Below are positions 7,437 through 16,600 of a stretch of 64,000 nt of DNA, one piece after another (position 1 is the first letter of the stretch; each line of letters opens with the position of its first letter). The stretch is from Lysobacterales bacterium. GTDB taxonomy: Bacteria > Pseudomonadota > Gammaproteobacteria > Xanthomonadales > Ahniellaceae. A program made the translations under genes and the position numbers. The stretch is from contig JADJCM010000001.1 in assembly GCA_016703225.1 (NCBI GenBank), positions 1,488,001 through 1,552,000 on the forward strand, in the 5' to 3' direction. The notes beneath the pieces are model-generated. The model made no database searches. It was not told the DNA's origin and saw only the letters and a list, made by a program, of their open reading frames with translations.

Positions 7437-10400
7437 ATGAACAACGCAATCGCCGTGGTCGGCGTCAGTGCCCTGTTTCCCGGCTCGCAGGACGCGACCG
7501 GCTTCTGGAACGACATCCTCAAGGGCCGCGACCTGCTCGGCGATGTGCCGGTGAGCCACTGGCGCATCGACGACTACTACGACCCCGATCCGTCGGCTCC
7601 GGACAAGACCTACGCGCGCCGCGGCGGCTTCCTGTCGCCGATCGATTTCGACGCGCTCGGCTTCGGCATCCCACCGGCCACGCTGGCGGCGACCGACACC
7701 TCGCAGCTGCTGGCGCTGATCGTCGCGCAGGCGGTGCTGGAGGATGCCGCGCGCGACAAGCTCGCGAACATGGATCGCTCGAAGATCTCGGTGATCCTCG
7801 GCGTCACCTCGGCGCAGGAGCTGTTGTTCTCGATGGTCTCGCGCCTGCAGCGCCCGGTGTGGGTGAAGGCGCTGCGCGAGAGCGGCCTGCCCGAGGACGA
7901 AGTGCAGCAGGCCTGTGATCGCATCGCCGCGCACTACGTGCCCTGGCAGGAAGCGACCTTCCCCGGTCTGCTCGGCAATGTCGTCGCCGGGCGCATCGCC
8001 AACCGGCTCAATCTCGGTGGCACCAACTGCGTCACCGACGCTGCTTGCGCGTCGACCTTCAGCGCGCTGTCGATGGCGGTCAACGAGCTGCAGCTCGGCC
8101 ATAGCGACATGGCGATTGCCGGCGGCGTCGACACGCTCAACGACATCTTCATGTACATGTGCTTCTCGAAAACGCCGGCGCTGTCGCCGAGCGGCGACTG
8201 TCGTCCGTTCAGCGACCAGGCCGATGGCACCATGCTCGGCGAAGGCCTCGGCATGGTCGCGCTGAAGCGCCTCGCCGACGCCGAGCGCGATGGCGATCGC
8301 ATCTATGCGGTGCTGCGCGGCATCGGCACCAGTTCCGACGGGCGCTCGAAGTCGGTGTACGCACCGGTCGCGGCGGGGCAGGCGCAGGCGCTGCGCCGTG
8401 CCTATGAGGCCGCCGGATATTCGGCGGCCAGCGTCGAGCTGATGGAAGCGCACGGCACCGGCACCAAGGCCGGTGACGTCGCCGAGTTCGAAGGCCTGCG
8501 CATGGTCTACGACGAGGCCGAGCCGACGGAGCGGCAATGGTGCGCGCTCGGTTCGGTGAAGAGCCAGATTGGCCACACCAAGGCCGCGGCCGGTGCCGCC
8601 GGCCTGTTCAAGGCGGTGATGGCGCTGCACCACAAGGTGCTGCCACCCACGATCAAGATCGACGCGCCCAATCCCAAGCTCGAGATCGAGCGCAGTCCGT
8701 TCTATCTGAATACCGAAGCGCGACCCTGGATTCGCGGCAGCGAACATCCGCGCCGCGCAGCGGTCAGTGCGTTCGGTTTCGGTGGTTCGAATTTCCACGT
8801 CACGCTGGAGGAATACAATGGGCCCGGCCAGCGAGCGGAGCGGCTGGCGACGCAGTCCTGCGAACTGCTGCCCTTCGCCGCCGCAAGCGTCGCCGAGCTG
8901 TTGCAGCAGATCGACGCGCTGCTCGCGCAAGATGAGCCGCTGGCGCGGCTCGCCCACGATCGTCGCGTTGCCTTCGATGCGGCGAGTGCGCGCAGTCATC
9001 GCGCCGCGCTGGTCGCGGCCAGCACGGCACAGCTGCGCGAACGCCTCGCCGTCCTGCGTGCGCGCATCGCGGCGCAATCGGCGCAAGCATTCGAGCTGCC
9101 CGATGGCAGCAGCTATGGCCTCGGTGAAAGCAGCGGCCAGGTCGCGTTCCTGTTTCCCGGCCAGGGCAGCCAGTACCTGGGCATGGGTGCGACGCTCGCG
9201 ATGCAGTTCCCGGCGGCGCGCGCGGTGTTCGATGTCGCCGCTGATCTGGCGATGGACGAAGGCGAGCGCCTGCACCAGGTGCTGTTCCCGCGCCCGGTGT
9301 TTTCCGACGCCGCGCGCCAGGCGCAGGCGCAGCAGTTGACTCGCACCGAATGGGCACAGCCGGCGATCGGTGCGCATTCTGCCGCGTTGCTGGCGCAATT
9401 GCGCGAACTCGGTATCGGCGCGGATGCCTATGCCGGACACAGCTTCGGCGAAGTCTCGGCGCTGCATGCGGCGGGCGCCTGCGATGTCGCGACCGCGATC
9501 CGGATCGCGCGCCGGCGCGGCGAGCTGATGCGCGACGCCGCGGCCACGACGGCCGGTGCGATGACCGCGTTGAATTTGCCCGCAGACGAGGTGCAGGCGC
9601 TGATCGCACAGCACGCACCGACGCTGGTGCTGGCCAACCACAACGCCCCGAACCAGGTCGTCGTGTCCGGCGCGCTCGCTGCGATCGCCGCGTTCGAGGC
9701 CACGCTGCAATCGCTCGGCATCGCGTGCAAGCGCTTGCCGGTTGCGACCGCGTTCCATTCCCCGCTGGTCGCGCCGTGCAGCGATGCCTTCGTGCGCGAA
9801 CTCGCAGCGCTGCCGATCAGCGCGACCGTCGCACCAGTGTTCGGCAACGCCAGTGGCGCCCGCTTCCCGCAGGACGCCGCAGCGATGTGCGCGCAACTGG
9901 CGGCGCAGATCGCAGCGCCGGTGCGCTTCGTCGCCACGATCGAGGCGATGTACGCAGCCGGCGTGCGCTGCTTCGTCGAAGTCGGTCCGGGCCAAGTGCT
10001 GAGCGGCCTGGTCGACGCCATCCTCGGCGATCGTCCGCACCGCGCGATCGCGCTGGACCGAAAGGGTCGCGATGGTGTCGAGTCCTTGCTCACCGGCCTC
10101 GCTCGCCTCGCGGCCGCGGGCGTATCGATGCAGGCGTCGCGGCTGTTTGCCGACGTGCGCCTGCCGGCGCCGGCAGCACCGCAGCCCAAGCTCGCCGTGG
10201 CGATCAGCGGTAGCAACCACGGCAAGCCCTATCCACCGGCCGATGCGGCCGCTATCCCGCCGCCAAACCCGGCGCGCGCCGAAGTGCGACCCACTGCCGC
10301 CGTGCCCGCGGCCGAACCCCTTGCAGGAAGCGAAGACATGCGTGTTCCGAATCACCTCACTGAAGCTTGGCTGGCCGCCTTCCAGGAAAGCCAGCAGCAG

Positions 10401-13400
10401 ACCGCCGCGGCGCACGAGGCTTTCCAGCGCACGCTCGCCGAAGGCCATGCCGCGTACCTGAAACTCGCTGAATCGGCGCTGCTCGGATTGGCTGGTACGG
10501 GACCCGCACCTCAGTCTGCGATCACGGCTTACGTGGCAGGGCCGACCCCGGTCGCGAATCCCATCGTTGTGCCACCGATCGTCGTGCCACCGACCGTCGC
10601 GATGCCGATCGTCGCGACACCGACCGCCGCGACGCCGACCGCCGCGACGCCGACCGCCGCGACGCCGACCGCCGCGACGCCGATCGTCGCGACACCGTCG
10701 CCGGTCGCGACCGGGGTCGCTCCTACATCGCGAGGATCAGTGTTGGGGCAAACCATGGGTTCGATCGACTTGCCGGCCTTGTTGTTGTCTGTGGTCGCGG
10801 AGAAGACTGGGTATCCGGTGGACATGCTGAATCTGGACATGGATCTCGAGGGTGACCTTGGCGTCGATTCGATCAAGCGCGTGGAGATCCTGGCGGCGGT
10901 CGATGAGCGCGCGCCGCAGCTGCCCAAGGTCGACCGCGCGCGTTTGTCGGCGCTGCATACCTTGCGCGAGATTGTGGATTACCTCGGGGTTGGGATGGGT
11001 GGTGCGGTAGAAAGCACCGCGCCCCAGGGCGTTCCGGCAACGGTGTTGGTGGATGTGGCGGCGTTGCTGGTGGCGGTGGTGGCGGAGAAGACCGGCTATC
11101 CGGTGGACATGCTGAATCTGGACATGGATCTCGAGGGCGATCTCGGTGTCGATTCGATCAAGCGCGTCGAGATTCTGGCGGCGGTGGATGAGCGCGCGCC
11201 GCAGTTGCCCAAGGTCGATCGCGGGCGTTTGTCGGCGCTGCATACCTTGCGCGAGATTGTCGATTACCTCGGTGGCGGTTCTGGCGATGTAGGAGCGCAC
11301 CTGGGCGCGACCGCTGTTGCCGACGATCATGAGCCCGGTCGCGTCGCACACGTCGCTCCTGCGGAAGATCGCTTGGGGCGCTATGCGCTGGAACTGATTC
11401 CCGCGCCGGCCACCGGCTTCGCGATGCCGGGCATGCTGAGCGGACAGCGCGTGCATGTGACCGGCGATGAAGAGATGGCGCCGCTGGTCGCAGAAGCTCT
11501 GCGCGCGCGCGGCGTGCTGGCCTTGTCGGTGGTGGTGTTGCCGGAGTCGTCAACGGCTTGCGTGCATCTTGCCGGTCTGGCGCGGATGCGCAGCGAGGAC
11601 GACGCGGTTGCGGTGAATCGCCAGGTGTTCGGTGTTGCGCGCCGGCTCGCGCCGCGACTTCAGACGGCGCCGGGCCTGTTCGTGACCGCGCAAGACAGCG
11701 GTGGCCGCTTCGGCCTCGGCGCCTGTCCCGAGCATCGCGAATGGCTGTCCGGCCTGCCGGCGCTGGTCAAGACCTGCGCGCTGGAATGGCCGCAGGCCAG
11801 CGTCAAGGCGATCGACGTGCAGCGCGCAGGGCGCACGCCCGTGCAAGTGGCGGAAGCGATCGCCGAGGAACTGGTCGCCGGCGGCGGCGAGATCGAGGTT
11901 GCGCTGCCGAACGACGGCGCCCGCTACACCCTGTGCAGCGTTGCCCGCGACGTTGCACCGATGGCACCGGTGCTGGTCGATGGCGATGTCGTGGTCGTTT
12001 CCGGCGGCGCCCGCGGCGTCACCGCGGCCTGCCTGCTGGCCTTGGCTGGACGTGTGCGCGCCCGCTTCGTCCTGCTCGGCCGCACCGCACTAGTCGATGA
12101 GCCCGCAACTTGCCGCGGCATCGAAGACGAGGCCGGGCTGAAGCGCGCGCTGTTCGCCGCGGCGCTTGCGGCCGGTGAGCAACTGGCACCGAGCGTGTTG
12201 CTCGGGCGCGTGCAGCAGGTGCTGTCGCAACGCGAAATCCGGCGCACGCTCGCGGCCTTGATCGCCGCCGGCAGCGAAGTCCGCTATCGCGCGGTGGCGG
12301 TCGAGGACCGCACTGCGCTGGCCGCCGAGTTGGCCCGCGTGCGCGCTGAGTGGGGTCCGGTCCGCGGTCTCGTGCATGCTGCCGGCGTACTCGCCGACAA
12401 GCGCATCGCCGACAAGACCGACGCGCAATTCCGCTATGTGTTCGACACCAAGGTGCAAGGACTGCGCGCCTTGCTCGCCGCCACCGCGAGCGATCCACTG
12501 AAACTGCTGTGCGTGTTCTCCTCGGTGTCGGCGCGCTGCGGCAATACCGGCCAGGCCGATTACGCGATGGCCAACGAAGTGCTGGCCAAGGTCGCCGCGG
12601 CCGAAGCGCGCCGGCGACCGGGCTTGCGCGTCAAGTCGCTCGGCTGGGGGCCCTGGGAAGGCGGCATGGTCTCGCCGCAGCTGAAGCAACGTTTCGCCGA
12701 ACTCGGCGTGCCGATGATCCCGCTGGCGATCGGTGCGCAGATGTTCGCCGATGAAATGGCCGATGCCGGCGGCGATGGCGTGGAACTCGTGCTCGGCGGC
12801 GAACCGCGCGCTGAAGCCTTATTGTTCGACGGCGCCGAGCAGCGCGTCGACGCGCTCGAACTCTCGGTGCAGCGCGCCAGCCACGGCTGGCTCGAAGGCC
12901 ATGCCGTCGATGGCGCACCGGTGGTGCCGGTGGTGCTGGTCGCGGAGTGGCTGGCACGCGCGGCGCGTAGTTTCCGGCCCGGCCTGGCGCTGATCGCGCT
13001 GCATGACCTCAAGGTGCTGAAGGGCATCCGTCTCGATGGCTTCGAGAACGGCGGCGACCGTTTCCGCATCGAGGCGCAGGCCTTGCCCGGCGGTGCGGCG
13101 ACGCTGCTGCAGATGAGCGTCCGCGACATCGCCGGCCGGCCGCGCTACAGCGCCCGCGTCGAACTGCGGCCGCTGGCGGCGACCGCCGCAAACGATGCCC
13201 CCGAACTGGCGCTCGACGCATGGTCCGGCGCGGCGCCGTATCCGGGGCTGCTGTTTCATCGCGGCCAGTTCGAGCTGATCGAGCAGATGCAGGGCATTTC
13301 CGACGCCGGCGTGGCGGCGCGCGTGCACGGCGTGCAGTCGGCCGCCTGGCCGAAGCAGGACTGGCAGTTCGATGTCGCCGCACTCGATGGCGGCATGCAG

Positions 13401-13631
13401 CTGGCGGTGTTGTACGGACAGCGCATGCTCGGCGGCCCCAACCTGCCGACCGCGATCGACAGCGTGCAACGCTACGCCAGCGCGGCCAGCGCCGGGCCGA
13501 TCACGGCCTCGGCCTATCGGCGCGCGGTCGGGGCGAGCGCGGTCACCACCGACATCTACTTTGTCGATGGCAACGGCCAGCGTTTCGCCGCACTGATCGG
13601 TGTGCACAACCACGCGCTGGCGCGGACCTGA
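7437..13631 (+). CDS. pfaA: PfaA-type multidomain synthase KS-MAT-ACP-ACP-KR-DH
   Basis: A 2064-residue iterative polyketide/fatty-acid synthase. Domains in order: ketosynthase (1-450, active Cys204 in DAACAST, HGTGT, QIGHTKAAAG); malonyl transferase (about 565-870, Ser669 in GHSFGE); a low-complexity Pro-Ala-Thr linker (1043-1087); two ACPs with phosphopantetheine Ser1145 and Ser1240 in LGVDSIKR; ketoreductase (about 1515-1780, Tyr1709 in YAMAN); and a C-terminal dehydratase hot-dog (His1822 in HAVDGAPVVP). This is the PfaA/Pfa2 plan, but with only two ACPs where marine PfaA proteins have about five or more. The ACPs are 95 residues apart and nearly identical. Start: ATG 7437. REP-like palindromes are built into the linkers at 10703 and 11286. 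The product is unknown. Confidence 0.94.
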   Translation: MNNAIAVVGVSALFPGSQDATGFWNDILKGRDLLGDVPVSHWRIDDYYDPDPSAPDKTYARRGGFLSPIDFDALGFGIPPATLAATDTSQLLALIVAQAVLEDAARDKLANMDRSKISVILGVTSAQELLFSMVSRLQRPVWVKALRESGLPEDEVQQACDRIAAHYVPWQEATFPGLLGNVVAGRIANRLNLGGTNCVTDAACASTFSALSMAVNELQLGHSDMAIAGGVDTLNDIFMYMCFSKTPALSPSGDCRPFSDQADGTMLGEGLGMVALKRLADAERDGDRIYAVLRGIGTSSDGRSKSVYAPVAAGQAQALRRAYEAAGYSAASVELMEAHGTGTKAGDVAEFEGLRMVYDEAEPTERQWCALGSVKSQIGHTKAAAGAAGLFKAVMALHHKVLPPTIKIDAPNPKLEIERSPFYLNTEARPWIRGSEHPRRAAVSAFGFGGSNFHVTLEEYNGPGQRAERLATQSCELLPFAAASVAELLQQIDALLAQDEPLARLAHDRRVAFDAASARSHRAALVAASTAQLRERLAVLRARIAAQSAQAFELPDGSSYGLGESSGQVAFLFPGQGSQYLGMGATLAMQFPAARAVFDVAADLAMDEGERLHQVLFPRPVFSDAARQAQAQQLTRTEWAQPAIGAHSAALLAQLRELGIGADAYAGHSFGEVSALHAAGACDVATAIRIARRRGELMRDAAATTAGAMTALNLPADEVQALIAQHAPTLVLANHNAPNQVVVSGALAAIAAFEATLQSLGIACKRLPVATAFHSPLVAPCSDAFVRELAALPISATVAPVFGNASGARFPQDAAAMCAQLAAQIAAPVRFVATIEAMYAAGVRCFVEVGPGQVLSGLVDAILGDRPHRAIALDRKGRDGVESLLTGLARLAAAGVSMQASRLFADVRLPAPAAPQPKLAVAISGSNHGKPYPPADAAAIPPPNPARAEVRPTAAVPAAEPLAGSEDMRVPNHLTEAWLAAFQESQQQTAAAHEAFQRTLAEGHAAYLKLAESALLGLAGTGPAPQSAITAYVAGPTPVANPIVVPPIVVPPTVAMPIVATPTAATPTAATPTAATPTAATPIVATPSPVATGVAPTSRGSVLGQTMGSIDLPALLLSVVAEKTGYPVDMLNLDMDLEGDLGVDSIKRVEILAAVDERAPQLPKVDRARLSALHTLREIVDYLGVGMGGAVESTAPQGVPATVLVDVAALLVAVVAEKTGYPVDMLNLDMDLEGDLGVDSIKRVEILAAVDERAPQLPKVDRGRLSALHTLREIVDYLGGGSGDVGAHLGATAVADDHEPGRVAHVAPAEDRLGRYALELIPAPATGFAMPGMLSGQRVHVTGDEEMAPLVAEALRARGVLALSVVVLPESSTACVHLAGLARMRSEDDAVAVNRQVFGVARRLAPRLQTAPGLFVTAQDSGGRFGLGACPEHREWLSGLPALVKTCALEWPQASVKAIDVQRAGRTPVQVAEAIAEELVAGGGEIEVALPNDGARYTLCSVARDVAPMAPVLVDGDVVVVSGGARGVTAACLLALAGRVRARFVLLGRTALVDEPATCRGIEDEAGLKRALFAAALAAGEQLAPSVLLGRVQQVLSQREIRRTLAALIAAGSEVRYRAVAVEDRTALAAELARVRAEWGPVRGLVHAAGVLADKRIADKTDAQFRYVFDTKVQGLRALLAATASDPLKLLCVFSSVSARCGNTGQADYAMANEVLAKVAAAEARRRPGLRVKSLGWGPWEGGMVSPQLKQRFAELGVPMIPLAIGAQMFADEMADAGGDGVELVLGGEPRAEALLFDGAEQRVDALELSVQRASHGWLEGHAVDGAPVVPVVLVAEWLARAARSFRPGLALIALHDLKVLKGIRLDGFENGGDRFRIEAQALPGGAATLLQMSVRDIAGRPRYSARVELRPLAATAANDAPELALDAWSGAAPYPGLLFHRGQFELIEQMQGISDAGVAARVHGVQSAAWPKQDWQFDVAALDGGMQLAVLYGQRMLGGPNLPTAIDSVQRYASAASAGPITASAYRRAVGASAVTTDIYFVDGNGQRFAALIGVHNHALART
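10563..10697 (+). repeat. In-frame 15-bp tandem repeat coding for a Pro-Ala-Thr linker
   Basis: Nine 15-base units in a row encode five-residue units of the type TAATP or IVATP. The four central copies (10623-10682, unit ACCGCCGCGACGCCG) are identical at the DNA level, and the outer ones are diverged. The array forms the flexible linker between the MAT and first ACP domains of the PfaA-type synthase. Perfect central copies indicate recent slippage, so copy number may vary among strains. Confidence 0.95.
10703..10730 (+). repeat. REP-like palindromic fragment inside the synthase reading frame
   Basis: GGTCGCGACCGGGGTCGCTCCTACA directly follows the tandem repeat. It is the half-element of a GTAGGAGCG...CGCGACC family, also present as a fuller pair at 11286-11363. 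It is read in frame (residues about 1089-1098) and adds linker residues before the first ACP. Confidence 0.6.
10782..11270 (+). repeat. Tandem duplicated ACP modules in pfaA
   Basis: Two copies of an ACP of about 66 residues lie 285 bases apart. The shared block from VVAEKTGYP to REIVDYLG differs at a single residue (Ala or Gly before the RLSALHT stretch), and the DNA is almost the same too. This points to a recent duplication or ongoing gene conversion. Phosphopantetheine serines are at codons 10869-10871 and 11154-11156. Confidence 0.93.
11286..11363 (+). repeat. REP-like inverted pair inside the synthase reading frame
   Basis: The left arm GTAGGAGCGCACCTGGGCG begins at 11289. The right arm CGGTCGCGTCGCACACGTCG begins at 11336 and runs into CTCCTGC at 11361. 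The arms are imperfect reverse complements around a short centre. This motif type is normally intergenic in Lysobacterales-like genomes. Here it is translated in frame (about residues 1284-1309) as the linker between ACP2 and the KR region. Confidence 0.75.
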
Positions 13632-13633
13632 GC

Positions 13634-16600
13634 GTGCACTTCACGCCGGTCGCCATCGTCGGGCGCGCGTGCGTCCTGCCCGGAGCCTTGTCTCCGGAAA
13701 GCCTGTGGGCTGCGGTCCGCGAGGGTCGCGATCTGCTCGCAGCCGCGCCCGCCGGACGCTGGCGACTGCCGCGAGAACGCGCCTTGTGCTCGCCCGATGC
13801 GCCGCAGGCGGATCGTGCCTGGTCCGACCGCGGCGGCTATGTCGAAGGCTTCGACGCGCTGTGGAATCCGCAAGGCTTCGCGCTGCCGGCAAGCGAGCTG
13901 GCCGCACTCGATCCACTGGTGCACTGGTTGCTGCACTGCTCACGCGCGGCACTCGCGGAGACCACGCGCGGAGAGGATGACCGTGTCGGCGCGGTGTTTG
14001 GCCATCTCGGTTTTCCGAGCGAACAGATGGCCGCGTTCGCCGACCAAGTCTGGAGTGGCAGCGACGCCGGCATCGACCCGCGCAATCGCGCGATGAGCGG
14101 GGGCGCGGCGCACATCATGGCGCAGGCGCTTGTGCTCGACGCCGGCTGCCACGCGCTCGACGCCGCCTGCGCGAGTTCGCTGTATGCGCTCAAGCTCGCC
14201 TGCGATCGGCTGCACGAGGGCAGTGCCGACCTGATGCTGGCCGGCGCGGTGCAGCGCGCCGACGATCTGTTCCTGCACGTCGGTTTTTCGGCGCTGAACG
14301 CACTCAGCAAGAGCGGCCGCTCGCGACCGTTCCATCGCGACGCCGATGGTCTGGTGCCGGCCGAAGGCTGCGCCATGCTCGCGCTCAAGCGTCTCGACGA
14401 TGCGCGTCGCGACGGCGACACCGTCCACGCCATCGCGCGCGGCATTGGTCTGTCCAACGACGGCCGCGGCCGCGGCCTGCTGGTGCCGGACGCGGCCGGG
14501 CAGCAACGCGCGATCCGCGCCGCATACGCCGTTGCGGACATCGATCCGACCGCGGTGTCGCTGCTCGAATGCCACGCCACCGGCACCCCGGTGGGTGACG
14601 CGACCGAGCTGCACAGCAGCGCCGCGGTGTTCGCTGGCGGCGGCGAATTGCCGATCGGCTCGCTGAAATCCAACCTTGGCCATCTGATCACCGTCGCCGG
14701 CGCGGCCGGCATCCTCAAGCTGATCGAAGCGATGCGCGCCGGCGTGCGTCCGCCGAGCCTGCACGCGGACGAGCTGACCCCGGCGCTTGCCGACACGCCG
14801 TTTCGGGTGCTGCGCCAGGCCGAGGCCTGGCCGTCCGAGCGGCCGCGCATCGCGGCGGTGTCGGCGTTCGGATTCGGCGGCAACAATGCCCACCTGATCC
14901 TGTCCGAAGACGATCCGACGCTGCACTCCGGGCCGCCGCAGGCGCCTTCACAGCAGTTCGCGATCACCGCGCTCGGCTGCATCGCCGGCACGGCGACGAG
15001 TCGCGCGCAATTCAGCGCCGCGCTCGCCGCCGGGGCTGCGTTGCGCGATGCCACCGGCAGTGGCGCGATCGAACGCATCGAACTCGACCTCGCCGGCCTG
15101 CGCTTTCCGCCGCGCGATCTCGCCCAGACCTTGCCGCAGCAGCTGGCCATGCTCGCCGCCGCGCGCGAGGCGCTGGCCGAGAGCGGAGAGCTGCCGCACG
15201 AACGCAGCGCGGTACTGATCGGCATGGAGCCGGACGCCGAGGTCGCGCGCTTTGGCACGCGTTGGCGCCGCGTCGCGGAGGGCGCTGGCGACGGCGTGAT
15301 CGCGGCGCTCGAGTCCGCCGGCGTGATCGGCTGCATGCCGAACATCCCGGCGAACCGGATCAGCGCGCAGTTCGATCTTGGTGGTCCCGCATTCACCGTG
15401 CAGGCCGGCGCCGAGTCGGGCTTGCACGCGCTGCAGATCGCCTGTCGCGCGCTCGCCAACAACGAGATCGACGCCGCCCTGGTCGGTGCCGTCGATCTGT
15501 GCTGCGAAGCGGTCACCCGCGCCGCCGGCAATGCCGATCCCGCCGATGCCGCGGTGGCGCTGGTGCTGAAGCGCCGTGCCGATGCCGAGCGCGACGGCGA
15601 TCGCATCTACGCACTGCTGACGATGTCCGAGTCGTCCAGCGCGGAAACGTTGCCGGCGAATCTGATCGCGGCCGATCTGCGCCGACGCCTGGGTTGCGCC
15701 GGTGCTGCCGATGGCCTGCTGCAACTCGCGACCGCGGCGCTTTGTCTGCATCATCGGCTGCAGCCGGGCGGTCGGCCGTGGCTGGCTGCGGCACCGCGCA
15801 GCGTGCAGTTCGCGCTGGCTGGTTCCGTTCCCTTGCAACTGCAGGAAGCCTGGACCGCGCCGCGGCGCAGCGAAACCGCACTGCCGCGGCTGCATGTTTA
15901 CGCCGGGGCGGAGCGCGCTGCGGTGATCGCGGCCCTGATCGCGCGGCGCGAGGGCGGCGACGGTCCGGCGCGGCTGGTGCTGGTCGCCGGCGACGACGAA
16001 TTCGAGAGTGTGCGCGAGCGTGCCCTGGCGCACTTGCGCGACGGCGCCCCCGCAGGCCAGAACGTGCATTACCGCGACGCGCCGATCGGCGGCGGCATCG
16101 CCTTTGCATTCGCCGGTGCCGGCGCCGCTTATCACGGCATGGGCGCCGACCTGCTGCGGCAGTTGCCGCAGCTCGCGAACCAGCTCGCGGCGCGCAGCCA
16201 GCGCCTGGCAACGGCGCTCGACTGGGCCTTCGCGACGCCACAAGTGCCGCCTTCGGTGCGCGAACAGTTGTGGGGCGCATCGGCACTGTCGCAGTTGCAT
16301 GTCGAGTTGAGTTCGGGCGTGCTCGGGCTGCAGCCCGATGCCTGGCTCGGCTATTCCTCGGGCGAGACCAATGCGCTGGTCGCCGCCGGCGTCTGGCGCG
16401 ACGCCGACGCGCTGATGCAGGCGATGGACGAGAGCCGGCTGGTGACGCACTGGCTCGGCGGCGAGTTCGCGACAGTGGCGGCGCAGTGGCAACGGCCGGT
16501 GCGCTGGGCGAGCTGGACGATCGCGGCGCCATTGGACGAGGTGCGTGCCGCGGTCGATGCGGTCGAGCGCGTGCATGTCGCAATCATCAACGGCGACGCC

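Noticed and set aside
10563..10697. Tandem repeats that could be mistaken for a CRISPR or minisatellite.
   Set aside because: There are no spacers, the unit is a multiple of 3, and it is read in frame as a Pro-Ala-Thr linker.
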